From: Saksenaea vasiformis B4078
Taxonomy: Eukaryota; Mucoromycota; Mucoromycetes; Mucorales; Saksenaeaceae
Direction of reading: 5' to 3'
DNA: 64,000 nucleotides
Assembly (NCBI GenBank): GCA_000697055.1
Contig: JNDT01002251.1
Location: 124,001 to 188,000 of the forward strand
Positions 23,538 to 34,205 of the stretch are shown piece by piece. How positions within the stretch are numbered: position 1 is the stretch's first letter; the number at the start of each line of letters is the position of its first letter. The position numbers and the translations under genes are program-made. Under the pieces are notes generated by a model. The model did no database searches. It saw nothing but the letters and a program-made list of their open reading frames with translations, and had not been told where the DNA came from.

Positions 23538-24384
23538 ATGTCGCGACGGGAGCGATCTGAAAACACATTAGGCAAAGAGGGGGCATCCAAATACAAGGTA
23601 GCTGTCTTACGTATTCCGTGGACGTAGGCAAAATTCATACGTGGTCGTAGGGCCTTTTCTCCGAAAATGATTGGAAATGCCCTTTGTAAGTCATTAAAGA
23701 AGCCGTTGGCGGATTTGACTGACACATGGGTACAGATGTGGGAACATTAACTGGGCGCGAAGAGGTGAATGTAATCAGTGTTCAACCGTAAAACCAGGAT
23801 CCGAGCCATCAGCACGACGAGAAGGAGCAGGAGGTGGCTACATGGAGAGAGACCCAGTCGTGGAGTATCGAAGACGACATGATGACGATGACTGGGATGA
23901 ATTCGGCCGTCGAAAGAAAAAGAAAAGCCAAAACAGTGAGAAAACACCTGTTGGAGAAGAAGAAGAAGATGATGATGAAGAAGGCAACGGTGAGGACGAG
24001 GACGACAGCGAGGATGACGGCCGTTGGAGCGCCTGGAATGATGTCTTAGAAGACAAGAATGAGAAGCAAGATGAAAAGTCGCAGCATAGAAACCATCAAC
24101 GTAGCTCTAGTCGATCACGAAGTCCTGCGCGACACCATCGATCTCGATCTTCTTCTCATCGACACAGCAGAAGTCGATCACCCACCTCGTTGCGACACCA
24201 TCGCAGTTCCAGTCGCTCGGTAAGCCCTTCAAGGCGCCACCGTCGTAGATCAAGGTCTCCTCCGCGACGTCGCAGTACAAGTCGATCATCAAGTTCGTCA
24301 CGCCGCTATCGCCGTTCAAGGACACCCCCTCGTTATCGAAGACGATCAGACAGCAGACATAACTACCGCCATCGCAGGCGTTGA
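23538..24384 (+). CDS. ZRANB2-like RanBP2 zinc-finger, RS-rich splicing protein
   Basis: Exons 23538-23597, 23651-23685 and 23736-24384 join in frame to 247 residues. The start MSRRERSENTLGK leads into GLFSENDWKC. The RanBP2-type zinc finger is W-x-C-x2-C ... NINWARRGEC-x2-C, crossing the second intron (DWKCPLCGN, then NWARRGECNQC). GGGYMERDPVVEY and DEFGRRKKKK follow, matching the segment after the second finger of animal ZRANB2. Then come an acidic stretch and an RS domain of about 110 residues (SRSRSPARHHRSRS-type repeats). ZRANB2 binds single-stranded RNA at GGU sites and affects splice choice; nuclear speckle location is expected. Only one finger is encoded here where animals have two; a missed upstream exon is possible. 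Intact, at the right border of the transposon island. Confidence 0.8.
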
Positions 24385-25974
24385 TTAAGAAAGAGAAAAG
24401 GGGAGCGACAATGTTTTTTTTGATAAAGGAACATTAGCTTTTTGCGTGGTTCATGCAGCCTTCCCGAGTCCCGAGAACTGCTTCCACACATGGGATACTT
24501 TCGGAACTCAATGCGTCCATGCATTCACTTACGTATTTACATCATGTCATCTGTTTGTTTTCCTGGTTTGTGATTCGTTGGAAAATTCGTTCTTGTTTAT
24601 CCCACTATTACCAAACCATAAACAATGCCTCTTGCCTTTATCTGCAGACTGAAACGCCTCAAGACGGAGCTCTATAGAAAGATATAAGCGTAAAACGCGC
24701 TAAGGCGATTGATTTGTTGCTGGACACCATGTGTTGACCTGTAGGATGGGAGGATGGTCGTGTCTCATCGGAACGTCCGAAAGTTTAGTAAATGCTGCGT
24801 ATTCGCACATCACACGTCATTTCTTTCAGACGATCCCTTCTAAATAAAATGAGTGCGTCCTCTTTAGAAGCGTTTATGCTATCGTACAGCGGCGATCATT
24901 TCAATCAATCATATTTCTTAGAACATCGGTAGCCGCTCAAACGTTGCATATTTATTCGTCATCTTTTGATTCGGAAAACAATCTCATATCTACAAAACTT
25001 CTGGACATCCGCCATGTATGTCATCGTCTTTATCTTTTGATGCTGCAGAACATGAATAAGATATCTGATAGACTTTTGGGAGGAAGAGTAGAGAAATATC
25101 TCATCACAGGAAATACTGTTGACGCTTTTGCGTACGAGAGGGGCGCAGTAACGGTCAATCAAAGTTAAATAGACAAGAAGCAAACATCAACATGACTCCG
25201 CTGAGAAGGTCCGATGCTTTGTTCCTTTCTGCAGTATTTGAATTCCGAGGGGTCCGCCAACATATCCTCAGCAATTGCCCAAGCCTGCCTTTGATAAGAG
25301 AATCAAAAGAATGTTCGAGGTCGCTCGTGAGACAGAAATTGAATTCTAGTTGGATCAGTGGGATCCGGTGAATAGAGTCAGTCATATTGGCCAAAGCCCG
25401 GACGTAATGGCCACGTCTTCATGGAATTTATTGTTCTGCAAACCCTTTGGTTAAAGAAACATCGCCGTGAGATGTGGTATTATCCTTCAAAGCTCTTCTT
25501 TGTTTTTTTGACGGGAGATAATGTACGTGTTATTTATATATAGTCTGCTATCGTGTAAAGATCACTTACTGCAAATAATGACGGAGATAAAAGAATAAAC
25601 GAATTTCTGCTCTGAACAAAAGATAGGATATGCTTTAAAATCGCTGAGCTAACAAAATGGGTAAAGAAGACTGCACCATATAAATCGTAAAGATCGATCG
25701 CACTCGTACTGGGAAGGGATGTCCGTCTACGGCGGAACTATTTGTACCAAGGCGTACACCGGACTGCATTCTATGGTTCCATTTGTCGAAATGCACCTAC
25801 AATATCTTCTTCTACTGGTTTCAAAGATGCTGTTAGGCTGTGTGAACATAAATATCTTGACTGAGGAAACATGATCCTATAGGAACCGTACTACGCAGCA
25901 AAATAGAGTTTCGGAAATCGAAATTTATTCTCATATTGCGAGATTTTCAGACGTTGTCAACCGCTCTTTCTTCC
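24385..25974. other. Intergenic, no gene recognised
   Basis: Small ORFs (24446-24652, 24944-25168 plus; 25155-25394 minus) lack start context, motifs or plausible splicing. The region contains the 3' flank of the ZRANB2-like gene and the promoter of the Crinkler-type gene. Confidence 0.4.
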
Positions 25975-26574
25975 ATGATGGACGATCAATTTGAGCTATT
26001 CTGCATTATTGACGGTGAACGTCTCATAAATGCGTTCTCTATCGATACCGATATAGCAGATACCATTGATGATCTCAAAGATGCAATAAAGACGGAAAAA
26101 ACTACTGCCTTCAGTGGTATAGATGCGAACAGGCTCAAGCTCTGGAGAGTGTCGATTCCATTCAGTGCTTGTAATAATGATCCTATTGTACTCAACGAAC
26201 AAAAAGATAAAACGGAAATTTCGCCGGAGGAGTTGCGCAGAGCAAACCTTTGCAGATCAACTGCAAAGGAAACAATCAGTATCATTGTGCAGGCACCTAC
26301 ACAAGGCAGACCTTTGCTTTATTTAATTGATTGGGCTAAAATTAATCTTATGTATAGCTGCATGTTCGGGGTACAATCCTACGACTGAACCTTTTCCTTC
26401 TGGTAAGTGTATGAAATCGTTGTTAATGGTTGATACAGCACGCTCACATCAGAGTCTCTATTTATTCATGCGTAGTCGAAGAGCAGGATGCCGAATTGAA
26501 GAAAATTGAACGTGAATTCTTTGAGCCAACTTCCAAATTTTCAGTGGAACTTCGTCGTTATATCAGGGTGATAC
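25975..26574 (+). pseudogene. Crinkler-type effector, 5' part (header domain), cut by LINE
   Basis: ATG at 25975. The first exon (25975-26305) encodes a Crinkler header-like, ubiquitin-like region: FELFCIIDGE, AFSIDTDIADTIDDLKDAI, ANRLKLWRVSIP. A proposed short intron at 26306-26357 with a GC donor and AG acceptor leads to exon 26358-26402. A GT-AG intron, 26403-26475, leads to the third exon, which runs into the target-site duplication ending at 26574, where a LINE begins. The frame resumes at 31732. Crinklers (CRN/CR effectors) are known from oomycetes and early-diverging fungi, where a header is joined to NTPase and nuclease domains. The insertion should prevent production of the full protein. 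Confidence 0.72.
26557..26574. repeat. Left target-site duplication of the LINE
   Basis: GTTATATCAGGGTGATAC, identical to 31714-31731. The length (18 bp) and perfect identity fit target-primed reverse transcription. Confidence 0.95.
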
Positions 26575-26656
26575 TTTTTTCCGCTAACAGATTTTGACTT
26601 TAGCGGTTTATAATACTAATATACAGCAGTCCACTCGACACACTCGCACTCCCACT

Positions 26657-27884
26657 ATGCCATCTCAGGGCAACCCTTCGGTCCCTGCGCAGACCTACGC
26701 GTCTACCGTGAGGGCCTCATCACCGGCCACCTCAGCACCAAATGTCTCGAAGACCCTTTTCACTGCACCAGGTTACGAAAATCTCGTAGCCCAAGACGCA
26801 GCTATCCTCGCCTGGACCCGCTCCATCAACCCAGACAGTCTTGTTTTTCACTTACGCGGTCTCTGTCGCCCTGCGGAAGTCGAGGATCTCCTCTATGACC
26901 AATTTGGACCCATCGTCGCGTTATCGACGCGTCACCTCGTGCTGACGGCCTCGTGGTCGAAGTTCTCTTCGACAATGCCCAACAAAAACAACTAGCCCTA
27001 GACAAGGGTCTTGGCATCAGCAATCAATTCATTACCCCTCTTCCGACCGCAACTCTTCACCGGGATCTCATCAAGGTCAACTTCTATAACATCCCTGTGT
27101 GTCGTCCTGAAGAGCTCACTGCCCCGATGATGGCCGCTTTAAGCCCATTTGGTAAGGTAGTTCAATTCCGGGTTTATCTTTCGCGTAAGCACCGCACCTT
27201 TCGAGGCCAGGCCACTGCATTTCTCGATCCATCTGCCATCCCCAACCCTCGCAATCTGAGTCGTTCTCTCCACCTCGGGGGGCAATTTGATACTCTCATC
27301 GATGTACGCGCCCAAGGGATCCCCCCTACTGCCGCTACTGCCGCACTGAAGGGCACGTAAAGAAACACTGCTTTAAACTCGCTGCAGTCAGAGCACCTCG
27401 CTGCAAGCGCTGTGGAGATCTTGCCCATGCCGCAGATACGGATTGCCCTTCTCATCCCAATAACATGGATTTTGAGACTGATTTCCTCGACCACTCGACA
27501 CCGGAACCGCCTTCGCTCACTCAATCCATTTCGCCGCCCACACCTCCGACAACCACACCCACCGACGGAGCCATGCCTCCAGTCAGCAGCTCGGAGAACC
27601 CTGCCACTCCGCCACCTCCAGGGTCTCTCTTCTTATCCAACCCTTCAATCCCATCTTCCGCCGATCACCAGGACCATGATGCTTCCTCGGATTCGGAAGC
27701 CTCAGACCACACTGCTAAGCAACTCACGTCCCCTCTTACTAACTCTTCTCGTTCATCGTCTAGATCTGATCCGCTTACGGACATGACACGCCCGTCTCGC
27801 AGACGATCCTTGTCTCCTCACTCATCTGCCTTTCGAACGCGCTCTGGTCGCGTGTCCCGTGCCCCCTCTACTCTGAACTTATGA
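26657..27884 (+). pseudogene. LINE ORF1, nucleic-acid-binding protein, frameshifted
   Basis: ATG at 26657 (MPSQGNPSVPAQTYAS). The protein has a low-complexity N-terminus, a central RRM-like region (DLIKVNFYNIPVC, PFGKVVQFRVYL), then two CCHC-type knuckles, CRYCRTEGHVKKHC and CKRCGDLAHAADTDC, and a Ser/Pro-rich tail. Two frameshifts break it: near 26912, and at a run of six C at about 27318-27323 before the knuckles. The stop TGA at 27882-27884 overlaps the ATG of ORF2 (ATGA), an arrangement known to support termination-reinitiation in some LINEs. Confidence 0.8.
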
Positions 27885-30800
27885 AGACAGCGTCCCTAAC
27901 GCTTGGCACTCTCAATGTGAGAGGCCTACAGTCTGCTTTAACACACCGCCAACACTCTAAACGTTTTCTTATCCGTCATCTTCGCAACCTCCAACCTCGT
28001 TTACAACTCCTCACTCTGCAGGAGACTCACATCCAAGAACAACAACACGAACTCTTTACCACTATCTTCCAAGCTTCCGCCGCAATATGGATTTCCCATT
28101 GTGGTTTGGTGGCATTAGACCCTCATTTACAACTTAGTCCCTTATTGATCACCTCGGACGCGAGAGTCCTCATTGCTCAGGTAAACCACACAAACAACCT
28201 TTTTCAACCCATGATAGTTGCAGTCCTCTACGCCCCCAGCAGCTATTCTCAACGCAGACCTTTCTTCCATTCTCTTCTCGACCTTTTCTCCAGCATGGAC
28301 GTGCCACGACCAGATGTTCTATTAGGTGATTTCAATTACCGCTGCCATCGGCCGCCACCCTTTCTGGAGACATGGTCCACTTATCTACACACCCATTTTC
28401 ATGATGCCGTCTCCCGCGACTCCCCAGACTTGCCACCCTTGCCAACCTGGAAGGTACGTGATTCTTAGGCTTGCATTGACTTCATCTTCGTAGCCAAGTC
28501 TATAACCACCGCGCACCCAAGTGTGGATTTTGTTAACTCAGAATGGACGGACCACGCGTTGATTCAGGTTTCTCTTACCTTTCCTTCCGTCACAGGACCC
28601 GGATGCTGGAGGTTCAACCCTCTGTACCTCTCCCATGAACTTTTCACTTCTCAACTAGATCAACTTCTTCTGGACGCCCCGCGACATCTATCCCAGTTCT
28701 CCTCCTCCCAGGAAAAATGGGATCGCCTCAAAAGCGCCATCCGACGGCTAGCCCAAAATTACTCCAAACGCTACAAACATCATTGCCGTGCTGTGGAAAG
28801 GCAGCTCCAAGTCGATCGTAGAACGCTTCTGCGCCACAAAGCCTTTTCTGCCGTAGCGGCTATTGAACATCAAATATCTACGCATCAAGCCGAACGCACT
28901 GAGATTCTGGCAATGAGAGCGGGTGTTCGCTGGCGTGAACAAGGAGAATTGTCCAACAAATATTTCTTCGGCACGCTGAAACAACGACAACTCAAGGAAT
29001 CCATTCCGTTCTTACGAGACCCTTCCACCGAACAGACTTTTATTCACCTTCGGCAATGCTGAACCATGCGCGTCAATTTTATCACTCACTATACTCACCA
29101 GAGACTTTTGACCGTTCAGCTAGCCAGCAGCTTTTGCGATCCATTCCCCCTGATGCTCGACTATCTGATGAGGTTTGTCAGGACATCGTCAAGCCTATCA
29201 CTTCGGAAGAACTGCAAAAGCAACTAACTTTCGCGCAAACACAGTCCAGCCCTGGCATGGACGGGATCCCCTATCCACTCCTTCGTTACATTCTCACAAA
29301 TCCTTTTATTCTTTCCCTCGCAACACAGGTCTACAACGATGCACTGTCTGGGTCCATCCCGGACTCGTGGAAACAAACCTTACTGGTTCTTCTTCCCAAG
29401 GCCGGTGACATCTCCCTGCTGGCCAATTGGCGACCGATCTCATTGATCAATTGCGATGCAAAGATTTTCACCAAGATCCTCTCTCGGCGCCTCTCCGTCC
29501 AATATATCATATCTCCGTTCCAAACTGGCTTCATGCGTTCCCGTTTCATTGCTGATAATGGTTTTTTGGCCAGGCTCAGCATGATGCACGCGCAGATGGG
29601 CCAGCAACCTGACATCGCGCTCCTTTTGGATCAAGAAAAAGCGTATGATCGGGTATACCCTCAATACCTACAGGAGGTACTTCGCATTTTCGCTTCCCAT
29701 CTCAGTTCATCTCTGCTGTCTCCACCCTTTTTTTTCTCCACACAAATCCACGTCAACATTAACGGCCACATCTCGACGCCTTTCCCTCAAGGGAGAGGAC
29801 TTGGCCAAGGTGATCCCCTCTCCCCTCTTCTTTTCAATGTCGCATTTGAACCTTTGCTCCGCTCTATATTAGCTAGCTCGTCCATTCACGGTTTTTCTTT
29901 TTCCCCCATCCGTTCCCTTCCTGCTCCGGCCCTTTCGTTCGTCCACCCTCCCCCTCCCCTAAAAATTTTGGCCTACGCTGATGACCTTTTGGTTTTCCTC
30001 CATTCTCCACCGGAATTATCTGCTACTCTGACTCTGCTGCGGACCTATGGTTTAGCGTCCAACGCCAAAGTCAACCTCCAGAAAACGGTCGCCGTGTCCC
30101 TCTCCGGTTCGTTCACCGAGGAATGGTCGGGGGCACTGGATGCTCATCACATCCATGCCCGCCACGATCGCCGCTCGTTCACCGCTGTCAGGTATTTGGG
30201 ATTCCCACTGACCTCCCACACTCGCCAATTACAATCCTTCCTTGCCTCTATCATCCAAAAGCTCACCACTAGATCTATCTTGCTGGCCAAGAGACGACTG
30301 TCCATTCGCGGCAAGAACCTCATCATTAACTCTATCCTGCTCAGTCGACTGTGGCACCTTAGCTATGTGACCCCGTTTCCTTCCTCCTTTTTAGCTGAGA
30401 TCCGCCGGCTCTGTGTGCAGTTTCTCCAACTCGGTGCGTTCCCACCCAGCTGGTCATTCCTGACACAACCGCGATCTCTAGGTGGCCTCGGCCTTCTAGA
30501 TCCAGGCACCCAACAACAAGCCCTGCAATCTCGCTGGCTCGCGCCGCTGATCAGCTCGTCCATCTCCCCTTCCCTAGCACTGCCTTACCTCGACTTCCTC
30601 TGTGCCCTCCACACTGGAGCTCCCTCGGGAGCAGCGGCATGCCTCTTCCCTCGGCCTACCCATCTCTACCCTCCTTCCCTTCGCCCTTTATTCCGCGCCT
30701 GCCTACCTTTGCTTCCTCCACCCCTCCCACCGGACATCTCATTGACCCCCATCACTGCTCTCTGCCTGCCTCTGGACCGACTTTGGACTTTGAGGCCTCC

Positions 30801-31638
30801 CCTCGCACGACTCTCCTTACACTTGTCCGGGATCTACGCCTTCCACGCCTACGCCTTAGCAGAAAATGGATCGCTACGTCGACGGACTCGAGCGGAACTA
30901 ACATTTGCCCCACGCATGATCAGTCGTTTCTTCCGGGCTGTCGACACGGGCCAAATCTGGCTTCACTGGTGGTTTGCCTCTCTCTTCCTTCCGTCGGTCC
31001 TCTCGCACGCTTATCCCGCTCCACTCAACCTCTCCCCTCTGTGGTCTAATCTTTCCTTCAGCGACGTGCCCCTTTCCCAACTAAGCACCCGCCATTTCCG
31101 TGCCTTCCTTAACCCCCCTCCTTCACCCACTGTAACCGACAAACGGCGCTGGGCCACCTTCTGGCGCCTGCCAATCCCTCACAATACACGAACCGTCTGG
31201 TGGCAAGTACTAGTCAACAAGATCACTACTAGAGATCATCTGCACCGCCTGATGCCGAAGCGTTTTCGCACCGATCTCTGTCCCCTATGTTCCCACTCTT
31301 CAGACCCCCTCCCGCATTTTCTCTTCCATTGCCCAGAAAAGCAACGCTTTTGGATAGCTCTCCTTGCGGCCCACTTCCCATCATTATCTTTTCCCATTCT
31401 TCAGTCCTTCATTCTTACCCTCACTCTTCCCCCCTTTATCTCCTCACAAGTCGACTTCCGTCAACTGTCTCTCTTTGCCGCAATAGGCCCTCGGTGCCTA
31501 TGGTACGCACACTGGCGGCATGTGTTCGATGAATTCCCCTTCCCATCCCGGTGGAGTCTCAACACGGGCAAGCCATCTATACACCACCGCAAGAACAGGT
31601 CTCTCCCAGCAGTAGATAGTCTAGCCTCTCTCTCTTAG
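27881..31638 (+). pseudogene. LINE ORF2, endonuclease and reverse transcriptase, broken
   Basis: ATG at 27881. The AP-type endonuclease domain has TLGTLNVRGLQ, LLTLQETHI, DVLLGDFNYRC and ACIDFIFVAKS, ending with DHALIQV (the His of the SDH motif; Ser replaced by Thr). The reverse transcriptase has SSPGMDGIPYPLL, LPKAGDISLLANWRPISL, LLDQEKAYDRV, GRGLGQGDPLSPLLFN and the catalytic AYADDLLVFL (about 29973). The C-terminal zinc-like motif is CPLCSHSSDPLPHFLFHC (about 31280). Lesions: in-frame TAG at 28466-28468 in the endonuclease and a frameshift near 29050 between the endonuclease part and the 860-residue RT frame that starts at 29056. The RT part alone is intact. Confidence 0.88.
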
Positions 31639-31713
31639 TAGTCCACTTCCCTTTCTTTCTCTTTTGAGGTCCGCTCTCATGCGTGACTGAAGTCAATAAA
31701 ATACAAAAAAAAA

Positions 31714-31731
31714 GTTATATCAGGGTGATAC
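31714..31731. repeat. Right target-site duplication of the LINE
   Basis: GTTATATCAGGGTGATAC, same 18 bases as 26557-26574, directly after the element's poly-A. Confidence 0.95.
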
Positions 31732-34205
31732 ATGATATCCCAACTTTGGAAGGACCTCTAAGCGGATTACCGCATATCCTACCCCGAGGCGCTGACACAA
31801 AGAAACACAGAGAAAGTGTGGATCTTTTGTTCCTGAACCTACCGGAATCAGCTGCCGTAAGCAACCCTCCTAGTACTGCCGATGAACTTCTGGAGGCGGT
31901 TCATGATAGACCTCAACCGTTCTATCCCCTTTTTGCGGTTGCAGGTACAATACCTTTTTTTTCAGTTGGTTTCGACGGTATCTAACCCTTTCGTTTTTAA
32001 AAAAAATTTTAACAGGCGCTGGTAAAACTAGGACAGTAGTCGAAGCGCTTTCTAAGCATTGGGGCTTTTATTTCAATGTAAGTACTACCGATGTAGGGTC
32101 TGCAGATCTGAGCTGCGCAATCCGCAATTCCATACGGAGCGGAACATACAAAGGAAGGGACAAGTACGATAATGATCGTTTTCATAGCCTCGCGATGACT
32201 CTGGTTCTCTCTCGCATAATGATATTGGAGCACGCTCTTGCTATCGCTGATCAGGAGCAGATTTCCTTTACCTGCCAACGTTGGACGTTATTACAAGTCG
32301 GAGGACATTCGATACTTAAGTTTGATTTGTTTGTCGAACTGTCGCAAACTATGCTATGCCTGATCTTCAAAGACGGTATCGATGCCAATGCTATAGAATT
32401 CTGTGTCCAAGAACGATTCATGCTATTGCAGAACAAGGTATACCATCGCTGCTCGGATTCGCCGTTCCAGGATAAACGTTACAAAATCCTTGTGGTCATC
32501 GATGAGGCGCAGACCTTTGGCAAGATAGAAGGAAGATACCTTGCTAGTACGACGGGAGATGTTGAAATCAACCTCGGTCGCACTACTCGAGAGGAAGACA
32601 AGCAATCTGTCTTGTCGGCATTGGTTCAGGGGTTCTGTCGAATTGACATGGATAAGACCAAATTCAGCGTACTTTCTTGCGGAACTTCGCTTAGCACTGC
32701 CAGTCTGGACCCTCTGTCTGATACATCTGTAAAAGTTGCGGGCTATGGACCTGAAAATACACCCTTTACGAACTTTAAAGGTTGGGAATCGTCCGAGCAG
32801 GTGGAAAGTTACTGCCAACTTGTACATCGGTCATTGGCAGATCCGCGGAAAAGAGCCTTTTTTGGGTCGCTATTATCAGAGAACACCAGTGATATGCTTT
32901 TCGGTTGGTTTTATGGCAGATTCAGACCGATTGTCTCGACAAACCAAACTGTACTCATGGAAACAAGCGATGACGACCGCAATTCTAGAGTTATTTGGAA
33001 TGCCGCAATCGACAAAACTAACAAAGTGTTGACATCGACGAATGGAGAACATTTCGGCCCAGGAAACGTTTGCTATGACATGCGGACTATGATTGCTGCC
33101 ACGTTATGTTACCCAAAGCAATTTGAAAAATACAAAAATCTCATGGAAGTATTGAATTGCTTTGTCTTCAGCCTCCAATTATGTGAGGAACTACTCGAAT
33201 TGAACGGTATCCAGGCGCCACTAGTTGAAGCTTCTGTCGGACGAATCAAAACAGCTGATGGCCAGGTTAAGACAGTAATGGATGAGCATCTGGTGTTGAG
33301 GGCAGTAGTGAATTATTTCAAAGCATGCGATAGTGCGCGACGCGATACCGCAATGGGAACTTTCTGGTTTATTGCGAATAATCCATGTGAACACGATGAC
33401 ATTTGGGAGACTTTAATGGCCGGCACCCTGAAGGAAATATTTCACAACAAAACTCTACCTATAACCGCACTGGTTTCTCGCGAACATGCAGACAGCTATC
33501 CATTGTTAGAAAGGAAAACCACTATTGTTGGACTGGAGAACCGAAAAAGCCCCTCTGCATGTCCTGACGAAGAACTGGGCCACTTTTTGGCGGCTCATGT
33601 TAGTGGCTCCTCGCAATGGAACGGAAGCGATATTTTGCCCTTTTTTTTTTTTTTTTTTTTTTACAAAAAATACACCTGCTGGACCTAGCATTGCCTTTGT
33701 CCTACGCTTTGAAGATGCAGGTTACTGTCCCGTATTTGTGCAGGCGAAGCTGGGTACATTTGCAAGCACTGGACGTGCATCCAGGACCCTGCACTCCACA
33801 GCGATAAGAGGATACATCAACGAGGGCGTTCTAGAGGACTTTTGTACTTTTGAGGCTGAAGCGGCGGAAAGAAACGAGTCAACAGAGGTTGGCATCTCCA
33901 AGCCAGTTCAGAAGCTATACATTGCACTGGTGATCTCACACCATATGAAGGACGCAGATGATACCAACGACCCCGTGGATGTCGACTCAGAGGTTGAAAA
34001 AACTCGCCCGCCAAAAACTATACCTGCACTCAAACAAATACCGTTAATAATTGACGCGCATAACATCTCTGATCTCATTTCAGATGATCATGTTCAGATG
34101 ATCCACCATCTCAAGCACGTCAGACGCCGAAGTGATGAACTACTGTGGCAAACACGTCGGTCATCAAACAAAAAGAAAAAGCTGCCGAGTTCTGATCTTC
34201 TGTAA
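31732..34205 (+). pseudogene. Crinkler-type effector, 3' part (P-loop ATPase and nuclease-like domain)
   Basis: The reading frame of the 5' part continues after the LINE without loss. A GT-AG intron, 31945-32015, splits the Walker A region (AVAG | AGKTRTVVEAL). Walker B is ILVVIDEAQTFG at about 32490. A long NTPase-like body follows to SQWNGSDILP, then a run of 22 T (33641-33662) where the frame shifts. The downstream frame encodes AGPSIAFVLRF and CPVFVQAKLG, which resembles the restriction-endonuclease-type nuclease domain of CR effectors, and a basic C-terminus (NKKKKLPSSDLL) ending at 34205. Header, P-loop ATPase and nuclease is the architecture described for Crinkler-RHS-type effectors. 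Broken by the LINE and probably by the T-run; the latter could also be a sequencing error. Confidence 0.72.
33641..33662. repeat. Run of 22 T inside Crinkler coding region
   Basis: CCC followed by 22 T and ACAAAAAA. The upstream frame ends 26 nt later, while the conserved nuclease part continues in another frame, so the homopolymer is the site of a frame change. Confidence 0.9.

Larger units (their letters stand above)
26575..31713 (+). mobile_element. L1-like non-LTR retrotransposon (LINE), full length, 5139 bp
   Basis: Bounded by an 18-bp perfect target-site duplication. It has a short 5'UTR with a hairpin (CCGCTAA at 26581-26587, TTAGCGG at 26600-26606), ORF1 with zinc knuckles, ORF2 with endonuclease and reverse transcriptase, and a 3' end with AATAAA (31695-31700) then nine A residues (31705-31713). 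The strand is C-rich compared with its surroundings, and the same orientation as the host gene applies. No RNase H domain was seen, which favours an L1-like group over Tad1, but the clade was not tested. The perfect duplication suggests a recent insertion, although both ORFs carry lesions. Confidence 0.9.

Noticed and set aside
24107..24325. Minus-strand ORF opposite the RS-domain gene
   Set aside because: Shadow of the repetitive RS codons on the plus strand.
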